From the NCBI GenBank assembly GCA_021846145.1, contig JAJZCJ010000040.1:1-16707 (forward strand): 16,707 nt of DNA, given 5' to 3'. The position numbers and the translations under genes were made by a program. This DNA is from Bacillota bacterium. Its GTDB lineage: Bacteria; Bacillota; Bacilli; Alicyclobacillales; SLC66. The notes under the pieces are model-generated. The model was given only the letters and a program-made list of their open reading frames with translations. It did no database searches and had not been told where the DNA came from. Positions 1 through 7,497 of the stretch are shown one piece after another; position 1 is the stretch's first letter; each line of letters opens with the position of its first letter.

Positions 1-896
1 TCCGTATGGAAGATCACTTCGATCTGACTGACGCCGTACAGCGGCACAGAATATTGAACAGGCGTGGTGACGTCGGAATTGAAGTTGCCGTAGTTGTAGA
101 TGTCAGTGCCAGTCGCCATGTTAATGATTTCGAGCGACCCAATGTTGCTGTTGACGGGAACACTGTTGTAGTACGCACTGGGTGCAAGGGTAAACGTTAA
201 GTCGGCATACCCGCTGCGTAAGTTATAGATTTTCGAGAACGTCCCTGCCGTGCCCGTTCCTGAATTGAACGGTTGAAAGCTTATATTTTGGCTTAAAATT
301 TGCGATCCGTAGGGTTCGCCCAGCGTATTGCCGAGCGTTAGGTTGTTGGTGTTGGGGGTGGTACCCGACGTGTTCCAGCACATGGCAGGTTCCAGGTAAC
401 GGTTGCCAAAGATGTCCACAAAGCTGCTGTAAATCGTGGTCGATCCGGGGCTGTCGCCTGTTCCCTCAGCAAACTGCGGGAAATCAAATAACGAAACGGC
501 CTGGGATGAGTTCGCGCTGGAGTATGTGGAAGGCGCCGATGTGGCGCTTGTCGCGGTCGCATACGTTGGCGTCGAGTACGTTGGCGTCGTGGTGGTCGTT
601 ACGTAGCTCGTGGTTTCCGCATGGCTGAGCGTCAGTGTCTGACCATTCCAGTACGTGGGGACGCCAGCGCTGTTCAGTGCGCTTTGAAGATCATTCGCGT
701 TGAGGTAGGGAATCCCATTATAAATGATTTGCGACGTGTTGACATTATACCCCGTATACGAATTGTCAATATTGGCGTTCGCGTACAAGGCGGTAATAAA
801 CGTGCCGGTGGTGGCGAATACCGTCCCTCCGCTGACCATTGCGCCAACCGCAAAGGCGAGCGCGTACCCCATCGATCGTTTGCTCCATCCCTTCAT
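1..896 (-). CDS. Secreted protein with one stalk (copper-amine-oxidase-N-like) module, partial at C-terminus
   Basis: This reading frame is open from the ATG at 896 to the left edge (298 codons seen), so the C-terminus lies outside the window. A GGGAG ribosome binding site sits about 8 bases before the ATG. Residues 1-29 are a signal peptide: basic start, hydrophobic core, then VFA. Residues 57-91 look like one short copper-amine-oxidase-N/stalk module (YNGIPYLNANDL then YWNGQTLTL). A Thr/Ser/Pro/Tyr-rich linker follows at about 94-132. Residues 135-298 are probably beta-rich: SGYADLTFTLAP, IGSLEIINM and a terminal QIEVIF strand recall NPCBM-type carbohydrate-binding folds, but this is a loose resemblance only. 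It likely acts outside the cell, perhaps on the surface or its polysaccharide. No catalytic motif is seen. It is the last gene of the minus-strand secreted-protein group. Confidence 0.75.
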   Translation of the reverse strand, partial: MKGWSKRSMGYALAFAVGAMVSGGTVFATTGTFITALYANANIDNSYTGYNVNTSQIIYNGIPYLNANDLQSALNSAGVPTYWNGQTLTLSHAETTSYVTTTTTPTYSTPTYATATSATSAPSTYSSANSSQAVSLFDFPQFAEGTGDSPGSTTIYSSFVDIFGNRYLEPAMCWNTSGTTPNTNNLTLGNTLGEPYGSQILSQNISFQPFNSGTGTAGTFSKIYNLRSGYADLTFTLAPSAYYNSVPVNSNIGSLEIINMATGTDIYNYGNFNSDVTTPVQYSVPLYGVSQIEVIFHT

Positions 897-924
897 CGTT
901 ACCACTCCCGTTAACGTGACTGTT

Positions 925-933
925 AGTATAGCA
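925..933 (-). promoter_or_regulatory. Candidate extended -10 promoter for the 5'-most secreted protein
   Basis: Read on the minus strand the bases are TGC-TATACT, an extended -10 element with one mismatch to TATAAT. It lies about 28 bases before the ATG at 896. No convincing -35 hexamer is found 16-18 bases upstream, which is tolerable for an extended -10 promoter. The predicted transcript would have a very short leader carrying the GGGAG site. Prediction by eye only. Confidence 0.35.
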
Positions 934-1136
934 GTTTGATGCTCATATAGCTTTATTATATACAAACATGATTAGCCTAGCGACACCGTTGCATCGGCTG
1001 ATGCACACAAGGATATTGTACCAAAAGAATAGGCAAATGGCGCGTCAGGTGATCTGGCAACCAATTCATGATCGCAGGCTAGTTTAGAACATTTCCTGTG
1101 CCGTAAAAATTGGTGTCGTTTCATGTACAAAATCGA

Positions 1137-1844
1137 TTAAGGGTTTGCGTACCAGGCGGATTCCATCGCTGCCAGTTGACTCGGAGAAAAATTCGCCATC
1201 ACCTGATCCTTGATTTGTTGTTTTTGCGCAGACGTCAGGCTGCTGCGGTGCGCGTACAGGTACGCATATTGGAGAATTTGTGCTTGCGTAAAGCGACTCA
1301 GCGCAAAGTTGATGACCTGTTGACGAGAACTGAACACGGGCACCGTTGCTGCACCAGATGTGTAACCCGGCGAAACGTTCGCCCTAGGTGAGGAAGATGA
1401 ACCTGGGCGAGACGGAGCGCCAGATTGATTCGTTGGGTTCGTACGGGAGGAGGACGATGCACCTCCATTGGTAGACTTGGATGCGCCGATGTGTGTGGCG
1501 GGTGTGGAGCGGCTAGACGGGCTTGCAGTAGCAGAAGCATACGAGGAGCCTGCTGGCGCAGAGCCTAATGGCGCAAAATGGGAAGCAGACCCTTTCAGTG
1601 CGGCTGATGTTGAACCGGGATGGGGACTACCTAGCGCGATGGTGCCCGTTGGGGTCAATGACTTAATTGCCTGATTGATCTGGTTCACATTGATGTTTTG
1701 TAATTCCTTTTGCACGTTAGGGTCGCTCAAGACTTGCGCAACCAATTTGCCAGTTGCCGCCTGCTCCACTTTACGAACAGTGACCCATCCACCGCCTACA
1801 ATGACAATTACCACAACACCTAATACCCATGGCCATTTTTTCAT
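1137..1844 (-). CDS. Membrane-anchored protein of unknown function, 235 aa
   Basis: I do not recognise a family. The start at 1844 is supported by AAGGAG about 12 bases upstream. Residues 5-22 form one hydrophobic segment behind MKKW, without a clear signal-peptidase site, so it is probably an N-terminal membrane anchor with the rest outside. Residues 24-65 look helical (KLVAQVLSDPNVQKEL, then NQINQAIKSL). Residues about 72-165 are a Ser/Pro/Gly/Ala-rich disordered spacer. Residues 168-235 are again helical and Gln/Ala-rich (SRQQVINFALSRFTQAQILQY, then SPSQLAAMESAW). This anchor-spacer-helical end layout suggests a surface-tethered module spanning the wall. Its neighbours on both sides are secreted stalk-module proteins on the same strand, but the terminator at 1908-1936 separates it from the upstream gene, so it probably has its own promoter. 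Confidence 0.75.
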   Translation of the reverse strand: MKKWPWVLGVVVIVIVGGGWVTVRKVEQAATGKLVAQVLSDPNVQKELQNINVNQINQAIKSLTPTGTIALGSPHPGSTSAALKGSASHFAPLGSAPAGSSYASATASPSSRSTPATHIGASKSTNGGASSSSRTNPTNQSGAPSRPGSSSSPRANVSPGYTSGAATVPVFSSRQQVINFALSRFTQAQILQYAYLYAHRSSLTSAQKQQIKDQVMANFSPSQLAAMESAWYANP

Positions 1845-1907
1845 ATATGAAGACCACTCCTTGCAGTGCAGTATAAAACTGTGTGTAAATCAGAAAAAAC
1901 GTGTATT

Positions 1908-1936
1908 AAAAAAGGGTGAAATCAAGTCCCACCCTT
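1908..1936 (-). terminator. Rho-independent terminator after the 861-residue stalk/repeat protein
   Basis: On the minus strand a 7-bp stem, AAGGGTG paired with CACCCTT, encloses an 11-base loop and runs directly into a stretch of T residues. It begins 32 bases after the TGA at 1969-1971, as expected for an intrinsic terminator of that gene. It also insulates the anchored-protein gene starting at 1844. Confidence 0.8.
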
Positions 1937-1968
1937 AATCATGCTTAAAACGAAAATTAAATCAAGAT

Positions 1969-4554
1969 TCAGTGACTAAATTGGAAGATCGCATACCCGT
2001 GAACTTTCGCCGTAACTGTTAAACCACCTGGAACATCCAAGTAGTAAGATGATGTGCTACTCGGAACAAGTGTCGGCGTTAAACTTCCAGTACTGGTTGC
2101 CCAGTAGACAGATCCCGTCACATTAAATCCAGAAGGAATACTGGAATTTGGAACATTGGCTGTCTGTAATTCGTATGCCTTCGCATTGATCGAAGTCTCA
2201 GGAACCATCGATAAGTAAGTTTCACCTACAGCCAACGTAAGGGCATTCCTCGCGCTTCCGCTTGGATCAATGGTCGGTAGTGTTTCTGTATAAACAGTCC
2301 CTACATCATTCGCTGATACGCCGTAGTTCGTCCACAAATAACTGCCTAAATTATTACCAGTACTACCAGTACTTAAGGGTAATCCATTGGCACTCGTATT
2401 GTTCAATGCATATTTAAGGGCAGTTGTGACAGTTTGAATACCAGATATCGATGAAACAGCAGATTGTGAGGTGTTCGTGTTGTTAAAGTAATCCGATAAT
2501 GCAGCAACTATCAACTGTTGCTTAAAAGTTTCAAAGAAGTTGTAAAGATCAGACCCAGTAACGCTTGGGTCAACCTTCTGAAAATCCGCAAGAACTTGAG
2601 AAACATTTCCTGATGTTGTAGACGTATCACCGCTCAGTTGACCATAGGTGGCAAATCCGATTAAATCTTTCATGACTGGAGTGACCGAGCTGACCGTTGT
2701 TACGGATTCACCGTCCGTACTCTGGGCGTCGTTAATGTAAGATTCCCAACTACTTACTGTACTGGTTGCAGGGTTGTTGCTTGGAATACTATTAAGGGCA
2801 GAACCTGCGCTGTCAATGGCAGCTGTACCCCCTGTGCTGGCCACATTGGCTTTAACATCATTTAATGCAGTGACAAGCTTACTCAATGCGGCGCTTTCAG
2901 TCGTATTGCCAGTCGTCGTGCTACCACCACCACCGCCAGTGCTACCACCGCTACCGCCAGACGAGGATCCGCCACCACCACCGCCAGTGCTACCACCACC
3001 ACCGCCACTGGGTGTGGTCGTGGGTGTGGTCGTGGGTGTAGTCGATCCGTTATTATTCTCACCAGTACTCGGCGCATTGCCTTTAACCGTTGTGACCTTA
3101 CCGTTGCCGCTAACCGTAACGTTCGACGAAGATCCCTTGTTATTGAGTGTGTCAATGTTGCCGTCATTCGTGATCTTCACTCCTGATACGTTAGCGACGT
3201 TAACCGTTTTAACCGTGGCACCCTTCGCCACCGAGATGTGCGTGTCAGCACCGTTAACATTCAGAGAGGTAACGGTCGCACCCGTCGCAACATTCACGTT
3301 TGCCTTGGCACCACTGACAGTGATATTGGCCACAGTGGCACCCTTCGCGACCGACACGTTCACACTCGTGCCCTTGATACTGACATCGATTACTTTAGCG
3401 CCTTCGGCAATCGTAATGTTGGCTTCAGAGCCATCGGCACTTATATTCGTAACAGTAGCGCCCTTTGCCACCGTAATGGACGCCTTAGTCCCACCAACGC
3501 TGACCGTTACTACGGTAGCATTCTGTGCCACTGTGACGGCCGCCTGTGAACCTGGTACGCTCAAGTCAGCGACTTTGACACCGCTATTGACAACCACTTT
3601 CGCGTCAGACTCGACAGTCACTGACTTAAATGGCTTATTCCCTTCCAGCGACAAACTGGCCTTAGAACCCACGAAAATGTTCCCCATGCTACCGCCAGTT
3701 TGGTTCAAAATGACAGGATGATTATCATTCGCAGACAATTCCGTCGTACCAATATTGGTTGATCCCTCAGAATCAATGCGAACGGCCGTACTGCTGGCGA
3801 TATCTAAGGTGTGTGCATCATCGTTTATCAAGTGAATGGACTTTGTTGCGCCAGACAACACATAGATCGTACCCGACACCTTTAATCCTTGCAGCGTCAC
3901 CGTACCGTTTGCCCCAGGGTTCACAAACAAGTTGCCATTGATCTCCAAGTTGCGCACGTTGGTTTGACTGCCCGTGATCACCAGATCACGACTGACCTTT
4001 CTGTTGCCCTTAGCTGGGCCGTAGGTGGACTTCGCCTTCGCTACCATGACCGGCGTTACCGCAGACCACTCATGCTTCGTTCCGTTCCATGTGTTTTGTA
4101 CGCCAATTCCCTTTAGCAGAAGCTGAACGTACCAGACAGGCAGATAGGCAGTGGCGACCGCATGCTTGCCACCTGCAAGATCCTTACGCACTATCTTATT
4201 GACCCTTTGAACCACTTTTCCGTTAACCTCTATGGCGGTGTCGCCTTTGCCAACCGACTTCCACGGTAACTGAGGAGTAACGCTCTTATTCGTCAAGCTC
4301 CACGTTTTTCCGTTCCACTTGACTTGATATCCCGCATTCTTAAGGGCTTCATCAATGTAAAATAACGGCATGTATGTTGTGTTCGTCTTGCCTAATTTCG
4401 CGACCAGTGTGTACGGATTTGTAACCACCTTGCCATTCATTACGATCTTCGCCCGTGCTTGACTGGCGTTCGCCGTCGTTGCCGCATATCCCGTTGAGGC
4501 CATTGTCCCCAAAATGAGTGATGTTACAGCCAACATTGATATTCCACGTTTCAT
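1969..4554 (-). CDS. Large secreted stalk-domain protein with 20-residue beta-helix-like repeats (861 aa)
   Basis: The start is taken as the ATG at 4554, not the in-frame GTG at 4563, because AAAGGG lies 8 bases before the ATG and touches the GTG. Residues 1-24 are a signal peptide ending GYA. Residues about 36-168 form a double copper-amine-oxidase-N/stalk module: two halves, each with NGK..., YMP/YLP and WNG motifs. Residues about 190-480 are beta-rich. At 322-462 there are seven tandem units of 20 residues (the last has 21) on the pattern VAKGATVxxVxVxGxxxxIT, suggesting a stacked beta-solenoid. A Thr-Pro and Gly/Ser-rich linker covers about 500-545. Residues 546-861 are Ser/Thr-rich, with helices (about 550-720) and a probably beta-rich end. 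No LPXTG, SLH or catalytic motif is visible, so it is probably structural or adhesive. It lies between other secreted-protein genes and ends at an intrinsic terminator. Confidence 0.85.
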   Translation of the reverse strand: MKRGISMLAVTSLILGTMASTGYAATTANASQARAKIVMNGKVVTNPYTLVAKLGKTNTTYMPLFYIDEALKNAGYQVKWNGKTWSLTNKSVTPQLPWKSVGKGDTAIEVNGKVVQRVNKIVRKDLAGGKHAVATAYLPVWYVQLLLKGIGVQNTWNGTKHEWSAVTPVMVAKAKSTYGPAKGNRKVSRDLVITGSQTNVRNLEINGNLFVNPGANGTVTLQGLKVSGTIYVLSGATKSIHLINDDAHTLDIASSTAVRIDSEGSTNIGTTELSANDNHPVILNQTGGSMGNIFVGSKASLSLEGNKPFKSVTVESDAKVVVNSGVKVADLSVPGSQAAVTVAQNATVVTVSVGGTKASITVAKGATVTNISADGSEANITIAEGAKVIDVSIKGTSVNVSVAKGATVANITVSGAKANVNVATGATVTSLNVNGADTHISVAKGATVKTVNVANVSGVKITNDGNIDTLNNKGSSSNVTVSGNGKVTTVKGNAPSTGENNNGSTTPTTTPTTTPSGGGGGSTGGGGGGSSSGGSGGSTGGGGGSTTTGNTTESAALSKLVTALNDVKANVASTGGTAAIDSAGSALNSIPSNNPATSTVSSWESYINDAQSTDGESVTTVSSVTPVMKDLIGFATYGQLSGDTSTTSGNVSQVLADFQKVDPSVTGSDLYNFFETFKQQLIVAALSDYFNNTNTSQSAVSSISGIQTVTTALKYALNNTSANGLPLSTGSTGNNLGSYLWTNYGVSANDVGTVYTETLPTIDPSGSARNALTLAVGETYLSMVPETSINAKAYELQTANVPNSSIPSGFNVTGSVYWATSTGSLTPTLVPSSTSSYYLDVPGGLTVTAKVHGYAIFQFSH
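2919..3050. repeat. Low-complexity tract encoding the Gly/Ser and Thr-Pro linker
   Basis: The tract holds imperfect direct repeats of CCACCACCACCGCCAGTG-like units. Next to them are three tandem 12-bp units at 3010-3045 (GGGTGTGGTCGT twice, then one variant) that encode TTTP repeats on the minus strand. Such tracts are prone to slippage, so linker length may vary between strains. It lies wholly inside the 861-residue protein gene and keeps its frame. Confidence 0.8.
3169..3591 (-). repeat. Seven tandem 60-bp coding repeats (20-residue solenoid units)
   Basis: Counting in the minus-strand frame, units begin at 3591, 3531, 3471, 3411, 3351, 3291 and 3231, each 60 bp except the last, which has 63. 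The units have diverged in DNA, but the encoded pattern V-A-x-G-A-x-V, V-x-V-x-G and a closing I/V-T/S is kept. A more divergent copy may precede them up to about 3651. The exact 60-bp spacing indicates expansion by unequal recombination of one structural unit. Confidence 0.85.
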
Positions 4555-4803
4555 CCTATGCACCCTTTCTTAAAATAGCTTCATACTACCATTAACCCAC
4601 AAAGCGCAATAGAACTCATCATGTCATAAGCAACACCCCGTTACCAACAATAGTTATGTATATTAGATTCTTAGCATTGCACTTCTGCAGACGCCAAGGT
4701 ACAAGCCACCATGATAACCAAAATTATAATACGCAGGCAAGTAGAAATTCTAGTCCCAAATGAAATTTTCAAAAAATAATTTTCATAAAAATATCAAATT
4801 ACA

Positions 4804-6420
4804 TCAATATTGTTTGATGTTGGTAAATCCAAACACCTTACCGTTCCATGTCGTGCTGACCCCCACTCGTTTGAGCGCCTGCATCAAGTACCAGATGGGC
4901 ATGTAAGTAGTCAATTCATTTGTGTTAGGATCCTGCGCCACTATGCCTGTCACACGCTCTACTAAGGTCCCATTTAATTCAATGCCCATGGTACCTTTGC
5001 CGGGCTTTGATTTGAAGCGATCCAACTTTACCGTGGCGGGTGTGGTAATACGCCAAACCTTGCCGTTCCAGTAATACGTGTAACCGATTTGTTTTAACGC
5101 ATAACCAAGGTACCAGATCGGCATGAAGGTGGTTTTGTGGCGCACAAGCGCTGGAATTACCTCATAATGCCCATTTAACAGAATCGCGCGTTGATATTTT
5201 TTCATCTTTGGAAGCGAACTCGCTCCAGTACTGCCTCCTTGTAAGTAAGTGGTTGACCCCGTGGTTGATGTGGTATTTGTCGCAGAACTTGGAGTGCTGG
5301 TTGTTGTCGTCGTGATTGTAGGGGTGGCGATAATGAAATCAGGGTCTGAGGTAAATGTGATCACCGCTTGTCCGTTGGTGACAGTGGCCTGTACCGGTGT
5401 TAGCGTACCTTGGTTCAACTTATACACTTGAGAATTCTGTGTAATACCTGCATTCTGGATCGTCAGGGTGATGGGTTGTGTTGGTGCTGCTCCGGAAAAT
5501 GTCACACCAACCGCAGTGATCGCCGACATGTCACTCGGGATGTTGATTTGTACGGAAGACGGGTCTTCACCGGTAATGCCGACCTGCTCCGCTTGTGAGA
5601 ATGCGCTGGCAGGTATGACGAGTAGAACCTGGCTATTTCCATCCGTCGTCGTCATCTGACTGCCGCTCGTTGACACGCTTTGCGTGGTCAGTGTGGTTTG
5701 AAATTGTGAACCGGTCGGTGATGTGGTGGTAGTGGTCGTCGTGGGAGTAGTGGTGGCGGTGTCTACCACAGCGCCGCCACCAGCTCCCCCCGATACGACT
5801 GCCGTTGTGGTACTCGTCGCAGCGTTTGGTCCTTGCAAAGAAAACACTGCCTGAATCGCCGCCGATGAACCACTCAGTTCCGACGCGAACGTGCTGTGTA
5901 GTGTCTGCGCATACTGACTGGACGGAACTCCCAGTAGCGAAAGCATAGTTGACGGTCCGTTGTTCACCATGCTGCTGATGAAAGAGAGCGCGTCACTCTC
6001 TGCGACATTCGTATTTAAGGTTTGCAACTCAGTGACCGCGTTCGTGATGGCCGAAGTCGCAGCCGAGGTCGTCATCAAGTCAAAGGTACTCAATTGTTGG
6101 ACAGTGGATGTTAAGGCAGCAGAGGCTTGGGACTGCGAGGCACTCAAGGAATCCGTGCCAAACATCACTTCGTTCCAATCAAAGCCAGGCGCAGATAACA
6201 CCGACAGGACGGGCTGCGCGAGTGTCTGTGCCGTGCCACCGTCGTGTACTTTCAGGCTGTCAGTCACCAGTTGCTGCGCGAGTGTGTCTATTGTCGTTTG
6301 GTCGGATGTGGTGGTGGCCGATGCAAAATTGACCATAGACATACTGGTGAATACAGTAGTCAACGAAATCAAAATCCCGATGGTTGTTGAAATCCTATAT
6401 TTCTTCAAAATTGATGTCAT
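4804..6420 (-). CDS. Secreted protein with C-terminal double stalk module (538 aa)
   Basis: The start is taken as the ATG at 6420, preceded by GAGGGAGA 8-10 bases upstream. A longer frame reaching 6519 would overlap the phosphatase gene and would place the signal peptide inside the protein. Residues 1-35 are a signal peptide ending ASA. Residues about 40-200 are mostly helical and Ser/Ala/Thr-rich. Gly- and Thr-rich spacers lie at about 210-240 and 365-402, around a beta-rich, Ig-like segment at about 245-363. Residues about 405-538 are a double copper-amine-oxidase-N/stalk module with two FMPIWYL/YMPIWYL and WNGK motifs. This module is N-terminal in the downstream 861-residue protein, so the two have nearly reversed architectures. 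It starts 58 bp after the phosphatase gene on the same strand and is likely co-transcribed with it. Function unknown; extracellular scaffold is an inference. Confidence 0.85.
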   Translation of the reverse strand: MTSILKKYRISTTIGILISLTTVFTSMSMVNFASATTTSDQTTIDTLAQQLVTDSLKVHDGGTAQTLAQPVLSVLSAPGFDWNEVMFGTDSLSASQSQASAALTSTVQQLSTFDLMTTSAATSAITNAVTELQTLNTNVAESDALSFISSMVNNGPSTMLSLLGVPSSQYAQTLHSTFASELSGSSAAIQAVFSLQGPNAATSTTTAVVSGGAGGGAVVDTATTTPTTTTTTTSPTGSQFQTTLTTQSVSTSGSQMTTTDGNSQVLLVIPASAFSQAEQVGITGEDPSSVQINIPSDMSAITAVGVTFSGAAPTQPITLTIQNAGITQNSQVYKLNQGTLTPVQATVTNGQAVITFTSDPDFIIATPTITTTTTSTPSSATNTTSTTGSTTYLQGGSTGASSLPKMKKYQRAILLNGHYEVIPALVRHKTTFMPIWYLGYALKQIGYTYYWNGKVWRITTPATVKLDRFKSKPGKGTMGIELNGTLVERVTGIVAQDPNTNELTTYMPIWYLMQALKRVGVSTTWNGKVFGFTNIKQY

Positions 6421-6478
6421 TAAGCCAATCTCCCTCGCTTCAAAATGTTGATCAACAAGCGCCATGATACAGGAATAT

Positions 6479-7216
6479 CTAGGAAACTGCACTTTGCCAA
6501 ATCGTTTCCGCATTTTCACGACATACCGTCACCACTTCCGGCAAACGCCATGAGAGATGTATAACTTCCCATGCCCGCAAAAGTCCAGGCGCTCGATGAA
6601 CCAGATCATGTGCATCGCTGGCCACAAGATGAATCCAGCCCTCGCTCGCAAGGCGTTTAGCTGTCTTGAGGCAATTAGATCCGAATGCACCAGTGCAAGA
6701 GCCTGCAGTTATCTGTAGCCATGCTCCCTCTGACACAGCATCCGAAACAATGGCAGGGTGTTGCATAACAGCGAAATTGCGCTCAGGATGTGCGATAATT
6801 GGCGTGATGTGGCGAATTCGCAATTCGTAGATGACCTCCAACAGCTTCTGGGGCCATTCTCTGGTCGGTAATTCGAGAAGCAAAAAGCGTTCTCCCGCAC
6901 GTTTGTCACCTAAGCACATGGCTTCGTTAGACAAAATGTGTGCGAGCAATTCGAGGTGGATCCGAATCTCCATTCCGATACGTACTTCAAGCGCAATGCC
7001 ATTCGAGCTTAAAAGATCGGTAAATATGTCCAACGTGTTAATGATGGCACGTTTGTCAGCATGGAAATACGGGGAGTAGCCATGTGGGGTGGCGAAAATG
7101 CGCCGGGTTCCATGATCAACAAATTTTCTTGCCATTTCTAAAGACTGATCCATGTTTTCAGGGCCATCATCCAAAGAAGATAATATATGGGTGTGAATAT
7201 CTATATCGTAATCCAT
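6479..7216 (-). CDS. ywqE: PHP-family protein-tyrosine phosphatase (YwqE/CpsB/CapC type)
   Basis: A metal-dependent cytoplasmic phosphatase that removes phosphate from the tyrosine cluster of the BY-kinase, and so resets EPS synthesis. All family motifs are present in 245 residues: DIHTHIL (6-12, metal ligands), DDGP (16-19), ATPH (42-45), GMEIRI (81-86), AHPER (142-146), ITAGS (169-173) and SDAH (200-203). Length is typical of the family. TTTAGGAG lies 7-8 bases before the ATG. In Bacillus this gene usually follows the modulator and kinase genes on the same strand. Here it is divergent from them and heads a transcript running into a secreted stalk-protein gene. Identification is firm; the exact cellular substrate is inferred from the neighbouring BY-kinase. 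Confidence 0.95.
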   Translation of the reverse strand: MDYDIDIHTHILSSLDDGPENMDQSLEMARKFVDHGTRRIFATPHGYSPYFHADKRAIINTLDIFTDLLSSNGIALEVRIGMEIRIHLELLAHILSNEAMCLGDKRAGERFLLLELPTREWPQKLLEVIYELRIRHITPIIAHPERNFAVMQHPAIVSDAVSEGAWLQITAGSCTGAFGSNCLKTAKRLASEGWIHLVASDAHDLVHRAPGLLRAWEVIHLSWRLPEVVTVCRENAETIWQSAVS

Positions 7217-7281
7217 GATTTTCTCCTAAACTAGCATAAGAACAGTAGATTCGGATCCCATCTCTTTCTTCTAACAAAGTA

Positions 7282-7309
7282 ATCATATCAAAACAAAACC
7301 AAATAACAA
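7282..7309 (-). promoter_or_regulatory. Candidate promoter for the phosphatase/stalk-protein transcript
   Basis: On the minus strand TTGTTA, a 16-base spacer and TATGAT preceded by TGA form a -35 plus extended -10 promoter. Transcription would start near 7275, giving a leader of about 58 bases that ends in the AGGAG site before 7216. Prediction by eye. Confidence 0.5.
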
Positions 7310-7364
7310 GTAACCAAAGTTAGTGGTGCATGCTACCGAAGAAAATAAAAATGTTGATATGTGA

Positions 7365-7393
7365 TTGCGATAGAAATATGGATATGACATAAT
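7365..7393 (+). promoter_or_regulatory. Candidate promoter for the EPS modulator/kinase operon
   Basis: TTGCGA (7365-7370), a 17-base spacer and CATAAT (7388-7393) match sigma-A-like -35 and -10 elements with optimal spacing. The start would be near 7400, leaving about 98 bases of leader before the ATG at 7498. The back-to-back candidate at 7282-7309 drives the other strand, so this gap could be controlled jointly. Confidence 0.45.
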
Positions 7394-7420
7394 AGCTCAG
7401 TACGGTTTTCACAGATATTC

Positions 7421-7465
7421 TATCGTAGTTGTATGACCGTAGCAATTCTAACGATACAGGTCGTA
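7421..7465 (+). promoter_or_regulatory. Possible structured 5' leader of the EPS kinase operon
   Basis: Two pairs of complementary arms interleave just before the modulator gene. TATCGT (7421-7426) pairs with ACGATA (7451-7456), and TATGACC (7432-7438) pairs with GGTCGTA (7459-7465) with one G-U pair. The order A-B-A'-B' is that of an H-type pseudoknot, or of two competing hairpins. It ends about 20 bases before the GAGGG ribosome site. It could be chance; no known riboswitch is recognised. Confidence 0.25.
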
Positions 7466-7497
7466 TAGTATAGATCAGTCGCAAAGTGAGGGTATAT

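Noticed and set aside
990..1005. Small palindrome TGCATC-GGCT-GATGCA between the first two genes
   Set aside because: Only 6 bp of stem, no T run on either strand and far from the stop at 1137. Not enough to call a terminator or operator.
3169..3591. Regularly spaced repeats considered as a CRISPR-like or regulatory array
   Set aside because: The 60-bp period is a multiple of three, stays in frame within a gene and encodes a conserved 20-residue pattern. There is no repeat/spacer division.
2774..3721. A 315-codon plus-strand open frame
   Set aside because: It lies antisense within the 861-residue gene, and its product is Val/Leu/Pro/Thr low-complexity mirroring the repeat and Gly-linker codons. 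The opposite strand has signal peptide, domains, ribosome site and terminator.
4760..4786. A/T hairpin just past the stop of the 538-residue gene
   Set aside because: The stem is only A/T-G/C poor, with a mismatch (ATGAAATTT against AATTTTCAT) and no T run after it on the minus strand, so it is too weak for a terminator call.
5960..6451. 163-codon plus-strand open frame
   Set aside because: Antisense to the 538-residue secreted protein, with Val/Ser/Ala-rich composition from the complementary codons and no recognisable domain.
6421..6519. Upstream extension of the 538-residue stalk gene to an earlier start
   Set aside because: It would overlap the phosphatase coding end, lacks a ribosome site and would put the signal peptide at residue 34. 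The ATG at 6420 has a good site and a proper signal peptide.
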